Below are positions 44,838 to 56,607 of a DNA stretch of 64,000 bases, in pieces. The translations under genes were made by a program, and so were the position numbers. The stretch covers positions 47,572,513 through 47,636,512 of the forward strand of contig CM055870.1 in NCBI GenBank assembly GCA_029582165.1, given 5' to 3'. Numbering within the stretch: the stretch's first letter is position 1; the number at the start of each line of letters is the position of its first letter. The notes under the pieces are model-generated. The model ran no database searches, was not told where the DNA came from, and was given only the letters and a program-made list of their open reading frames with translations. This DNA comes from Portulaca oleracea (Eukaryota; Streptophyta; Magnoliopsida; Caryophyllales; Portulacaceae).

Positions 44838-46294
44838 TCAAGCGGACCCTCCCGGAGGATGACGGGGTTGGAGTTGCGATTGGATGCTAGCAAGCATCTC
44901 CTGTTGGGTCTTGATCAATCCTTGCAAGTTTTCATTCAACGTCTGTTGGTTTTGGATGAGCTCCCGTTGTTCTTGAAACTCATCATGAAGCTCCTGGAGT
45001 TGCTCGCTGATACGTTCAAGAGCGGCGTCCCGCACTTGACTCGGCTCAGCTTCGTCCCCTTGTGCTTGTCCTCCCTCTTCCTCCTCTTCCTCATCCTCTT
45101 CTTCCTCTGCCTCTTCTTCTTCGTCACCTTCCTCCTCGGGCTCCCCGGGACCACCTACCGCAAAACGATCCCCATAAGTTTGGCCACATGATCAATTTCG
45201 TTTGTCGGTGACATCTAGACGTTTCTGTCGTCACCTAAATGAACGACGACGCTTTGGGGCTCATTCCCGTGACGGTAGAATGTTCGCGTCTTGTTTTTCT
45301 CCAAGAATTCCATCTTCCGCAGGCGAACACCGTCGATAGGATCGGGGAAAAACCGTGGAGTCCACTTGTTGAGGTAAGACTCGAACCCTTGTTTCCTTAG
45401 AAAATGGGTGATGCTGTGACCCATACCAATGGTCATGTTCCGGGTTTCGAGGCTTATTTCTCGGAGACAATGGAGGATGCAGGAGCCGGTGTTGACTCGG
45501 CGACTGTTAATGGCATTGTAGAGAACGAAGAGGTCGTCCTTCCGGATGCTTGATCGCCTGGCGTCACGGCCAAAAACAGAGTTTGAGATGATGCGGTGGA
45601 AGATACGGACGCTGAGGTTACAAAAATTCCGTGCCTTAGAGTTGCTCGGGCAATAATATTGCGCTTTTGGAGTTCGAACCTTGGGATAGCGCCTCCTCCA
45701 GCAAGTGAGATCACGCATTGCCTCTTGTTCATTGAAGTTAACAACCTCGCCGTAGAATATTCCGTCCTCGGGTAGGCCTAACGCATTGCAAAGATCCTTG
45801 AGCGTACATTCGACCTCCTTCTTGGCCACAATATATGAGAAAGAGGCTTGGGATGTGCCGTCTTCCTTTACAACCAAGGAGCTAAGGAACTCGAGCACCG
45901 ATTGTTCGATAATTGGCTCATTGATGGTGGCGAAGACCTCCCAACCCATGGTTTTGATGAAGAAGTCCATGCTCGGTTTACAAAATATATCGTTGGCCGT
46001 CTCTTCATGATAGAGGTCCGGAGCATAAATCTTCCGCTTCTTTAGCCGCTCATACCTCGCCTTGTGCATATTGTCCCGGAAGGTAACCTTAACCTTCGGG
46101 CCGCATTGAATGATGGAGGCTGGTTGACCCTTGTACCGGGTCTTATCGGGCTTAGCAGAGGTTGATGGGACGGGAGTTGGGGTCGGTTCGGGCTCAGACC
46201 GGGCATATTTTGCTCGTCCCATGGAGGTAATTGAGAAACACAACCACCACAACAACGAAAACACAACAACAACACTATCCAAAATCCCGAGCAA
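44838..46294 (-). pseudogene. Athila third ORF (env-position protein), frameshifted
   Basis: The main frame 46294-45215 (359 codons) has a hydrophobic N-terminal stretch (VVVVFSLLWWLCFSI), or starts further in at MGRAKYARS. It then shows the pattern of the plant 'ATHILA ORF-1 / putative plant transposon protein' family (YERLKKRKIYAPDLY, LCNALGLPEDG, TIGMGHSITHFLRKQG). After a frameshift near 45180-45215 it continues with a very acidic run (EEEEE/DEEEE) and a coiled coil (LQELHDEFQEQRELIQNQQ), ending at 44838. In Athila this ORF occupies the envelope position, but no envelope function is shown here and none should be assumed. Confidence 0.75.
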
Positions 46295-46785
46295 TTACGA
46301 ATTCACAACCAACCACAAACCCAACTCAATGATTCACTAAACTATACCCAAACTTAGCAATAGCCACGAAAAAAAATTCAATCCCAACTCAACCAAATCG
46401 TTCAACCACAAACCACAAGACCTTTGCACAAAACTTCAACCCAAAAGCAAGCAAATTGAATGTTTATGCATCAATAAATCAAGGAATACCTGGATTGAAG
46501 TGTTGGGGGAAGGATTAGTGACAATTTCGAACCCCACTAAGTGCGAAAACCCAGAAAACTTCTTCAAGAAGCTCCAAAAATGGCGAAAGAACAACAAGGT
46601 GCGCAGCTAGGGTTAGAATCGCGGTGGAGATTGGAAAGAAATGGAGGATTTCGTGATGGATTTGTCAAATATGGGAAGAGATTTGTGGGATAGGGGTTTT
46701 GGAGGGTTTTCGAAGGTGAGGGAGTTGAGGAAATTGAAAGAGAAATGAGGGAAAATGAGGAACAAACCCCCGATAAAATCTGCAA

Positions 46786-46906
46786 TTTCGAACCCTTACA
46801 AGTGTTAGGATTCTTAGGGTAGTGGCGAAGCCACCTTGGGTCAAGGGTAGTCAATTGACCCCCCAACTTTTTTGAAAAAAAAAAATTAATTTGAAGCTGT
46901 TTTAGT
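46786..46906. repeat. 121-bp inverted copy of the junction at 62730-62849
   Basis: The reverse complement matches 62730-62849 with only a one-base difference in the A-run. The source contains the end of a hAT element, its target duplication, the end of the copia-2 LTR, the copia-2 TSD and the start of the copia-0 relic. Confidence 0.85.
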
Positions 46907-46924
46907 GATGGATTTGTCGATTCA

Positions 46925-47171
46925 ACCGTGGGCACGGTAAGGCTCGGTTAGAGGAAAAAGAAAGGAAAAGGCAAGGTGGAGACCGTGGCTACGGTCACAT
47001 AGACCGTGGTCACGGTGATCTTCGGGAAGGCTGTTTTCCAAGAAATTGCTGCGATGTGACCGTGGCTGCGGTGAAACGCACCATGGTCACGGTCCACTTC
47101 GGCTAAAGAAAAACTGGGAACACTTTGTATAATCTGACCGTGGCTGCGGTGAAACCTACCGTGGTCACGGT
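46925..47171. promoter_or_regulatory. Internal ACCGTG/CACGGT palindrome cluster before the third ORF
   Basis: About seven hairpin units (ACCGTGGGCACGGT, GACCGTGGCTACGGTC, GACCGTGGTCACGGTG, TACCGTGGTCACGGTA) in the spacer between integrase and the third ORF, 0.6-0.9 kb upstream of that ORF. Same half-sites as in the LTRs. Confidence 0.55.
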
Positions 47172-47615
47172 ACCTTTCGGCCCAGCTCCTGCACCTACAA
47201 GGCTCAAAACTTGGAAAAACACGTTATGTCCTAAAATCTACCATCTTATTATCCACTCCTTTGTTTTCCTCACTCAATTTGTCATCAAAGGGGACTTTCC
47301 CATCACTCAAAAATCACATTCAAATCCCGGCCCTCATAAAACCGCTCTTTATTTTCACTCTCTCTCTCAATTTTTTTCTTCGTTTCTTTTCAATCTTTTC
47401 TAATTTTCTTCAGTTTTTTTCTAATAATTTTTTTCCCTATTTTCTCTTTCTTTTTCTCAAATTTTTTCCGTAAACACTAAGGAAAATGAAAATGCTAAAA
47501 CAAGGGAAATAAAATGGAAGAAAATGAAAGAAAATACTAAAAGAAGGGGAAGTAAGTCATACCTCTCCCGAGTGCTTGTTTTCATAGGTCCTAGCTCGAC
47601 CTTTCCCCATGCTTT

Positions 47616-50248
47616 TCAATCTTCAAAATTCTCGAAATACACTACAACTGTCCCGGTATATTCTTCGCCCATGATGTACGGTTTAAGCTTCGATGAGCTT
47701 GCTTTACAACATTGCCCTTGTGCATTCTTCAATTCAACCACTCCGGCGCGAAGAATTTTCACAATTTCGAATGGACCGGACCATCGTGATCTCAATTTCC
47801 CGGAGAATAGCTTTAGCCTCGAGTTGAAGATGAGAACCCTATCACCTACCACAAACTCACGTCGGTTCAACCTCTTGTCATGCCATGCTTTGGTCCTTTC
47901 TTTGTAGATCTTGTTATTCTCATATGCATGATGCCTCAACTCCTCAAGTTCTTCCAGTTGAAATAACCGACAACTTCCGGCCGCCTTAAGATCGAAGTTC
48001 AACTTCTTGATTGCCCACATGGTTTTATGCTCAAGCTCCACGGGGAAGTGACACGCCTTCCCGTAGACGAGACGGTAAGGAGTAGTACCGATCGGAGTCT
48101 TGTAGGCGGTGCGGTATGCCCACAAAACTTCATCCAACTTTTCTGCCCAATCTTTCCTTGAAGAGTTGACCGTCTTCTCTAGGATCTCCTTGATGGCACG
48201 GTTTGAGATTTCCACTTGACCTTGTGTGTGTGGATGATAAGGTAGTCCCTTCTTATGATTTATGTCGTACTTTGCCAAAAGAGACTCGAACTTCTTCTCA
48301 ATGAAATGGGAACCGTTGTCACTAATGATGACCCTTGGAATGCCGAATCTTGGAAATAGGGTCTTTTTCAAGAATCTCGAAACGGACTTCCCATCACACC
48401 TCACGCATGGTACGGCTTCGACCCACTTTGAGACATAATCCACCGCCACTAGGATATATTGGAAACCTCTTGATGACGGGAAAGGTCCCATGAAGTCTAA
48501 CCCCCATACATCGAAGACTTCAACTTCAAGAATATAATTCAACGGTGCTTCATTTTTCTGGGAGATGTTTCCGGATCGTTGAAATTTATCACATTGCTTG
48601 ACATGCAAATGGGCGTCACGAAAAAGAGTTGGCCACCAATATCCAGTTTGTAGAACCCTCGTCGCCGTCTTTTGGGAGCCACCGTGACCTCCCACCGGAA
48701 ACTCGTGACAATGAGTCAAAATAGATTGCACTTCACTCTCGAGAATACATCGCCGATACATCCCGTCATTGCAAAGCCGGAAAAGGAAGGGATCATCCCA
48801 ATAATAATGCTTCATGTCGTGGAGGAATTTCTTCTTTTGGTGATGGTTCAAGTGTTGGGGAATCACTTCGCTTACCAAATAATTCACAATATCCGCATAC
48901 CAAGGATGAGAGCTAATCGCCAAAAGTCGCTCGTCCGGGAAAGCATCAACAATCAGTTGGGTGTCCTCCAAGTCGACAAGAATCCTCGAGAGGTGATCGG
49001 CCACGACATTCTTCGTGTCGGCCTTGTCACGGATTTCCAAATCGAATTCTTGCATGAGCAAGACCCACCGTATTAGCCTCGGCTTTGTCTCCTTCCTTCC
49101 CATCAAGTATTTGATAGCGGCATGATCCGTGTAGACTACTACCTTCGAGAGCATAAGGTACTGCTGAAACTTGTTGAGTGCAAAAACGATCGCCAAAAGT
49201 TCTTTTTCCGTGGTGGTGTAGTTTCTTTGGGCACTATCAAGCGCATGGCTTGCGTAATAGATAACCCTCGGCTTCTTGTCCACCGTTTAGGTCAAACACG
49301 CCCCCACGGCAAAGTCACTGGCGTCGGCCATAATCTCAAATGGTAGTGTCCAGTCCGGAGGTTGAACCACCGGGGCGGAAATCAAAGCCTGCTTCAATCT
49401 GTAAAACGACTCAAGACAATCATCAGTAAAAATGAAAGGAGCATCTTTGCATAAGAGGTCGGTTAGAGGTGGAGCAATTTTCGAAAAGTCCTTGACGAAC
49501 CGGCGATAGAAGCCGGCATTTCCAAGGAAGCTACGCACCCCCATAACAGAACTGGGGGTGGTAGGCGCTCTATGACCTCAACCTTCGCCTTATCCACCTC
49601 GATGCCCTTTGAAGAGATTAAGTGACCCAAAACAATACCTTGTTCCACCATAAAGTGGCATTTCTCCCAGTTGAGTACTAGATCCACTTCTTCACAACGA
49701 GTTAATACTTTTTCCAGGTTTAGCAAACAGTCATCAAAAGAATTACCGTACACAGAAAAGTCATCCATAAAAACCTCCATGCATTTCTCAATGAAATTGC
49801 TAAAAATAGCCATCATACAACGTTGAAAAGTCCCAATGGCATTACATAAACCAAATGGCATGCGACGTTAAGCAAATGTTCCGTATGGGCAAGTGAAGGT
49901 GGTTTTTTCTTGGTGTGAGGGGTGGATTGGGATTTGAAAGAACCCGGAATACCCATCTAAGAAGCAAAAATGTGAATGACCCGCCAACCTTTCTAGCATC
50001 TGGTCAATAAAAGGAAGGGGAAAATGGTCCTTCTTCGTTGCTTTGTTAAGCTGACGAGAATCAATGCACATTCTCCAACCAGTTATAGTTCGGGTACTTA
50101 CTAATTCTTTCTTATCATTTTCAATTACGGTCATCCCACCCTTTTTCGGCACACACTGAACCGGGCTTACCCATTCGCTATTTGCGATGGGGAAGATGAT
50201 CGCAACAGCGAGCAACTTCTCTACCTCCTTTTTAACCACTTCTTGCAT
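47616..50248 (-). pseudogene. Athila-like pol: RT, RNase H, integrase, broken
   Basis: RT begins near 50248 (QEVVKKEVEKLL), with VPKKGGMTV, RMCIDSRQLNKAT, FCFLDGYSGF and TCPYGTF, then an in-frame TAA (49868-49870). It continues at MPFGLCNAIGTFQRC and VFMDDFSVYG. A frameshift near 49545-49550 precedes SFLGNAGFYRRFVKDFSK. Another TAA (49287-49289) precedes RNase H ([29 protein letters not shown]). The integrase follows in a 555-codon open frame: HHCC-like zinc region near 48700-48580, [17 protein letters not shown] and [11 protein letters not shown] (the DDE residues), then a C-terminal [14 protein letters not shown]. Four breaks in RT/RH, so inactive. Confidence 0.88.
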
Positions 50249-50361
50249 GTTAGGATTTAATCTACGTTATGGTTGCCTGGTAAGCTTAGCATCTTCTAGC
50301 AAATCAATCGAATGCATGCAAATGGACCGGGACAAACCTTTCAAATCTTCTATCCTATAAC

Positions 50362-53180
50362 CTAATGCACCTCTATGCTTCCTAAGCATTCAAGCAACTT
50401 AGACAATTCAAAATCATTCAAATTTGCATTCACAATCACAGGATAAGATTTTTCATCATCCAAGTAAGCATATTTGAGGGAAGGGGGCAAAGGTTTAAGA
50501 TCTAAAGGAATAGAAGATTGAGCTTGGGAGGAAGACATACCTTTGAAGATCGCATCTTGAATCTCCATGCACTCCATAATAGGTTCATTAATAATAATTT
50601 CCTTGTGCATAGGTGAAGAGTCAAGAAGGTTGGTGAAGAAAGTGATGTCGGTGCCATCAGTCTCAAATTGAAAGGATTCCAATAAGCATGCACCCAAGGG
50701 ATCATCACATGTAGACTCAAGTAGATGGGACTCCTCAATATACTCATCAACGAGAAATTCCATCATGTCAATCGCGTAGCATGAGTCCCCATATGAAGGA
50801 CCTTTCAAAGACCCCTCAAGTTGAAAAATAATACTTTCATTCCTAACATTCAATGACATACTTCCATTCTTCACATCAATAATTGCTCCCGCCATAGCAA
50901 GGAACGACCTTCCCAAAATAATGGGGATGTTGTTATCCTCCTCCATCTCCAAGATAACAAAATCACAAGGGATCAAGAATCGCCTACTTGCACCGGGATA
51001 TCTTCCAATATCCCCAAGGGTCTTCATACGGAACGGTCGGCCAATTGAAGGTTAATAGTAGTAGGAGCTAGATCATCAAGGTTCAACTTCTTGCATATTG
51101 AGTGAGGTATGACACTCACACTTGCTCCTAGATCACATAAGGCACGGCCAATTCTCATATCACCGATGGTGCATGGAATAGAAAAACTCCCAGGGTCGGC
51201 TAGTTTCTCCGGTGATTTGTTATCGATGATGGTACTACAATCCGCCGTCAAGTGAATGGTAGCTTTCTCTTGGATTCTCCTCTTGCTCGTAAGAAGCTCC
51301 TTCAAATGTTTCTTGAAGGATGGGACTTCAGAAATGGCATCAAGGAATGGAATGTTAACTTGAAGCTTCTTAAGCATCTCAATGAACTTCGAAAATTTTG
51401 CATCGGACTTTGGTTTTGTCAGCCGCTCGGGAAAAGGCACTTGCGGTAACTTTGGTTTCTCCATGGTTGGGATTGATTCTTCTTCCGTCATTCTCCCTTT
51501 CCCTTTTCTCAATCTCTCCATCTCTTCTCTCTCTTTGCTTGATTCTCCCAGTTCTTCCTCTTGTACTTCACCAACTCCCTCGCCCATGACTAACTCACTC
51601 TCCCTTTCTTCAATCAAATCTTCCTCTTCTTCAACATCCACCACATCGCCCTCCTTATCACCCAAGACATCTTCCACTACCATCCTAGGGTCATCGATCT
51701 CTTTACCGCTCCCCAATGTGATAGCATTGATGTGCCCCTTAGGATTTTGTTGGGGTTGGCTAGGTAGACCCTTGGAAGAAGATGAAGGTTGAGATTGGAA
51801 GTTGGAGACTTGTTGAGCAAGTTGAGCCAATTGGGTCTCAAGCATCCTTTGGCTAGCATTAAGAACCTCATTCTGTTTCAATTGGGCGGCATTGAACATC
51901 TCTTGATTCTTGAGACATTTTTGCATGAAGTCCATCTCTTGGCTCATTTGTGGAGGGGGTTGTTGTTGGTAGGATTGGGGAATTTAATGGTAGGCTTGAT
52001 TTTGGTATGGGGGAGCTTGTTGATGAGGGCGGTTTTGATTTTGACGTTGATGGTTTTGGGCTTGGTTAGGGTAGGAAAATCCCGGAGGAACATATGATGG
52101 GTTTTCTTGAGGGCGAACGGGATCATTGATGCGGTAAGAGAGGTTTTGCCGATATAGAGCATTCGCTTGCTCATTGGATACCAACTCCGTTTAGCACTCG
52201 AAATTTGTATGTCCTCCCCTACATTCCTCACAACGCAACACCGAGGTGGACGAAGGTGAAGGAATGGAAGATTGAGCCTCCATAATCGGCTTGAGTTGTT
52301 GGGTTGTCTTCATCTCGACCATGTCCTGAGAAAGTTGTTGCATTGTCTTTTGCATGTCCTTGATAAGATACCCCAAATTCTCGCTATCAGCACAACTTGT
52401 CACCTCCCTTGAATTTCTTCCCCAGTTGCAAGCATTCTCTGCCATTTGAGCTAAAAGAGCATCGGCTTGGTCGGGGGTCTTACTTAGAAAAAGGCCGCCC
52501 GAGGCGTTATCTATCGATTGCTTCGTATTCATCGAGAGACCCTCGTAGAAAGTATGTAGAATAAGAGTGGCCGGGAGATTATGGTGCGGACATGCTTGTT
52601 GGAGTCCTTTGTATCTCTCCCGAGCTTCAAAAAAAGACTCACCCGGTTGTTGTCGAAAGTTCATGATCTCCGTTCGTAGGCGAGCGGTCTCCATCGGCGG
52701 GAAAAACCTCCTAAAAAATGCTTGACTCAGGACGTCCCAAGTCCGGAAAGTGTTCGGGTTGCAATTATCAAGCCACCCTCGAGCTTTCCCCGCGAGAGAA
52801 AATGGGAAGAACTTAAGATTGATGTATTCTTCCGAAACTCCTTACATTCTGATCATGCCGCATCTCTCCAAGAAGTTGGAGATATCGTTGATGGGGTTCT
52901 CCGAGTCAAACCCATGGAACTTAGATTGCTCAATGAGGTGAAGGAAATTCGGCTTGACCTCGAAGACAGTCCCGTCGGGGAGATCGGGAAAAATAATAGG
53001 AGAGCCTCCCGTACCCGTCGAAGGTGATGCGAACAACAGGAGGGTACGAGGTTCTTCCATAGCCTCTTGCTGTTGTCGCTCGAGAAGACGCCGACGGGCG
53101 TTTGCGGCGTTGTTGTACCGTGCAGTCCTTTCGATTTCAGGGTACAAAGGTACAAGAGGTAATAAGTCTCTCCTGCGCAT
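50362..53180 (-). pseudogene. Athila-like gag-protease, broken
   Basis: One frame from ATG at 53180 carries in-frame TAA stops at 52842, 52191 and 51984, then a frameshift at about 51025. Gag is recognisable by FLERCGMIRM, FFPFSLAGKARGWLD and ARERYKGLQQACPHH, with a knuckle CEECRGGHTNFEC. The protease region shows LCDLGASVSVIPHSI near 51110 (D-[L/S]-G-A signature, with L in place of the usual T/S) and, after the frameshift, NNIPIILGRSFLAMAGAIID at about 50900. The frame closes at 50362. Confidence 0.83.
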
Positions 53181-53304
53181 GCACTAAACAAACAAACGTC
53201 GTAAGTAGCCCTACGAACTCTAGACTCGACTCAGCAAGGTAAAAAAAAAAAAAAATCCTAAACAAACACACGTAGAGCAAGGTAAAACTAGAAGGGACGC
53301 TTGC

Positions 53305-53322
53305 TCCCCGGCAACGGTGCCA
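53305..53322 (-). other. Primer-binding site, Athila-like element
   Basis: The - strand reads TGGCACCGTTGCCGGGGA three bases from the LTR. It differs by one base from the TR-GAG site TGGCGCCGTTGCCGGGGA. Confidence 0.85.
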
Positions 53323-53325
53323 TTT

Positions 53326-55095
53326 TGTTGCACACGGGTTTGTTAGACCTCGGTACTATCGTTCTTCCATAGGGAGCTAGGGGCCTTCACAGCAATTACT
53401 TAACTCTAGGTAGGGTTTAGGATTAAGAAAGGGGAGATGGATTTTTGAGGTAAAAACAACACAAAAACACTAAGTTCGGTCAAAAGGTGAGACAATGGGT
53501 GTCGGGAGACTTTCGGGATGCAAACGGGGATACGGAAATGGGTTTCGCAGCAAGAGAGTAACGAGAAGGGGAAATCAAATGGTAACTCCGTTGGAAAATA
53601 CCCACCGGGCTTCCTTTTTCAAGGATAGTCCGGATTGACTTTCCCAAAGTCCATAGACAGACCCGAGGAGTCGATTAAACGGAATTTCCTAGTTAGTTTC
53701 TATTCGCGTTCACGAACTAGAACACTAACTATCCCAATTCCTACCTTCCAACAAGCATTGGATGTATTCGGGGTGTTTTCGTACCCAATTACATCCCACT
53801 TGAGGGAAGGATAGGGTTGGGAAATTGATTTCCTAACTAGTTACTCACTAATATTGCTAACCCAAACCTAATCACCCATTCGCACCCTTAATATCTCCCT
53901 AACCCATTAGGGTTCTAGCCACTAAACATCTTAACTATCATGATACTAACATCAACAACATTAATCATGCTTAAAAAGATAAACAAGATGACAACAAACA
54001 ATCAATAAAATCAATAAAAGCAACAAAAGCAAAACAGAGATTAATAGATGAACTATGAAATAAAAGAGAGAAGGGTTAAGAAATACTCATTGATTGATGA
54101 CAATAAGCAAAAACTCTGAATAATAAATGCTTCAATGCTCCAAATATGATAATAATCTTCAAACTTGAAATAAAACTTGAGAGAATCCAGAACAAGAATC
54201 GATAACTCAGCAAAATCTTCACTAACTCTCTAATCAAAAGCTTAAAATATGATAAAAGAAGGCTAAAAGTATCATAAAAGCTAGGTAAAAGGTGATTAAA
54301 GATTGTCTAAAGATTGATAAAAAATGTCCCTCTGCTAAGCTGACTTAAAACAATATATAGTAACTCAGGTTGTTACTCAAAACCCATCACTTAAACACTA
54401 CATAAATCAAGCTGCGTCAGGGACCGTGGGCGCGGTCGAGTGGCCACGGTCCCCGCGGCTGCGTAAAAGTTCTCTCTTCTCTACCGATTGCACGGTACCC
54501 GGGCAGTCGCGCAGTGTAGGCGATTTAGGGTTGGCAATTCTTCGCTCCTTCGCACTGCCGTGGCTACGGTCATGGGGGACCGTGGCCACGGACTCCTTCG
54601 GCCAACTTCTTCCTTGGGCAGGGCAGTATGCTCACCGTGACTACGGTCAGGTTGACCGTGACCAGGGTCCATCTCGGGCTGCAACTCCTCCTTTAGGCGT
54701 TTGACTTCAATCTGACTGTGGCTACGGTCAAGGTGACCGTGGCCACGGTCTATCTCGGCCACTTGGTTACTTCAGGGCGTAGCGCCCGCTACGCAATTGG
54801 TCGCGGGGGCTACCCTTTGACGCATGGGAGCTTGCGCTTGCGTTTCCGCGCTTTCGACATACTCGGCCCTTCCGATTCCGATGCCTTTGACATGACCAAG
54901 GCTCGGGGAATCTTAGGGAACCTCGGGATTCCCAAGATTGGTGAAAAAATAGCCTATTTAGCATCGTATTGAGTAAAACCTTCGGAAACTACAAAAAATA
55001 AACAAAACGCATTAAAAGTTAATAAAACGAGCTACAAGACAAGTCAAAAGCCTAAGGATTTAGGCGGTATTTAGACGCGAAAACAGGTCTAAACA
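53326..55095 (-). repeat. Right (5') LTR of the Athila-like element
   Basis: 1,770 bp, TG...CA. TATA box complement within AACAATATATAG (54354-54359). The palindrome array at 54421-54753 starts 61 bp upstream of it (- strand). Some units are more degraded than in the left LTR. Confidence 0.9.
54421..54753. promoter_or_regulatory. ACCGTG/CACGGT palindrome array, right LTR
   Basis: Counterpart of 41979-42304. The best-kept units are GACCGTGGCCACGG (54588-54601) and GACCGTGGCCACGGTC (54735-54750). Confidence 0.6.
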
Positions 55096-55100
55096 GTGGG

Positions 55101-55652
55101 CAAGTTTCATATAATATTGAAGATCTTCCAAGATTGTGTTCACTAAGGAAAGATATTATATAAAATGAAAAATATTATATTTGTTACCAAATTGTGATGG
55201 GGCAATCACATGGAAATATAATATTACTTTAGAATATAGTATCAAATTATTAGGAAATACATGTTTTTGGAAAGTTAATATTATTATTAACCACAATATT
55301 ATGTTGTAGTCTTGACTATAAATAGGACCTAGGTGTTAGGTTTATTTGTACAGCAATTGAGAGTGTTTCATCTTATATCACAAGAGATTGACCTGTAATC
55401 TCTGTGTTCCTGAGGGAGTTGTGTGAGGCTCAACTGTGAGTGTTGAGTTCTCAGGTTGTAACTCTAGGAAGGCTGTGAGAGATTGTGGAGGTCTAGGAAT
55501 CTCTGAAACACCGTTGTAATCCTCTGATAGTGCATCATTCGTAGTTTTTTCCCGGTTTGGGTTTTTCCACGTTAATTCCTTGTGTCGAATCTTTATTTAT
55601 TTTTCGCCCTTATTATTGTTTGTTTGCTAACCACGCCCTGAGAATCCTAACA
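55101..55652 (+). repeat. Copia-2 left LTR, second piece
   Basis: Continues the LTR after the Athila-like insertion. Aligned with 61464-62006 it is almost identical. It carries CTATAAATAGG (TATA box, 55316-55326; 61679-61689 in the other LTR) and ends CCTAACA. Confidence 0.88.
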
Positions 55653-55654
55653 AC

Positions 55655-55666
55655 TGGTATCAGAGC
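55655..55666 (+). other. Primer-binding site, copia-2
   Basis: TGGTATCAGAGC two bases from the LTR end, the initiator Met tRNA site. Confidence 0.9.
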
Positions 55667-55704
55667 TTTGGTTGGAGCGTGGTTGAACTGCAGACTGAGA
55701 AGCA

Positions 55705-56607
55705 ATGGTAGGCGCAATTGTGAAGATTCCGGAATTCGATGGGAAAGACTACGCATGGTGGAGGATGCGCGTTGAGGATGTGCTCCGCCAACAAAGGTTG
55801 CATCTTGCGATGGGTGATAAGCCAAAAGAGATGGAACATAAGGATTGGGAAGAGCTTGATGGTCAGGCATTCAGTACGGTCAGGCTGACACTAGCTCGGA
55901 ACATGGCTTTCAACGTCAAAGATCAGAAAACGACGAAATACCTGCTCGAGGCCTTGCAAAACACATATGAGAAACCTTTGCTGGTGAACAAGGTATATGT
56001 GTTACGTCGTTTGTTTGAATTTAAGATGCAAGAGTCTGGTGATATGCATGATAGTATGAATGAATTGAATATATATACTATCAAAGTTAACCTCTGTGGG
56101 TTTTAATTTCGACGATGAGATGAACGCTAACATACTATTGGCTACCCTACCTAAGTCTTGGGAAAATTTCGTGACTTCCGTAACTTCTTCTACTAAGAAG
56201 GGTGAAAAACTGAAGTTTGGGGAAATTAGAGACTTTGTCCTGAACGAAAGTATTCGTAGGAAAGATTTTGATGTGTCTGAGTCTTCGGGGAATGCTTTAA
56301 CTGTCAGGGGTAGGAGGAATAGTGGGAGCTCGGGTCGGGGTCGATCAAAATCTAGAGGTCGAAACATGGAGCAAGTGTTGTGTTGGAACTGTGGTGATAG
56401 AGGTCATTTTTGAAGGGATTGTCCCAAACCCAGGAAGAGCAATCATAATGAACATGACTCTGTATATTCTGCTGAGGATATGGGTGATGTCCTAACTGTT
56501 AGTGTTGACAAGTCAGAAGGGAGTTGGGTGATAGATTCGGGTGCTTCGTTTCACTCTTCGTCCAGCAGGGAAGCCTTTAACAATTTTGTGAGTGGGAGGT
56601 TTGGCAG
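55705..56607 (+). pseudogene. Copia-2 gag and protease start, broken
   Basis: ATG at 55705 begins MVGAIVKIPEFDGKDYAWW, a copia gag N-terminus. A frameshift occurs near 56096-56104. The second part (ATLPKSWENFVTSVTSST) leads to a CX2CX4HX4C zinc knuckle near 56382-56420 (CWNCGDRGHF then a TGA at 56412-56414, then RDC). Protease motif VIDSGASFHS follows at 56529. The frame is cut at 56608 by the TR-GAG insertion and resumes at 60744. Confidence 0.8.

Larger units (their letters stand above)
40885..55095 (-). mobile_element. Athila-like Ty3/gypsy retrotransposon, full length, 14.2 kb
   Basis: LTRs 40885-42649 and 53326-55095, TSD GTGGG (40880-40884, 55096-55100). On the - strand: LTR, primer-binding site, gag-protease, RT-RNase H-integrase, a 1.3-kb spacer, a third Athila-type ORF, a 2-kb non-coding region, polypurine tract, LTR. 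The gene order PR-RT-RH-IN is that of Ty3/gypsy, and the third ORF after integrase marks Athila. The coding regions carry several stops and frameshifts, so this copy is inactive, but the LTRs remain very similar. Confidence 0.9.
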
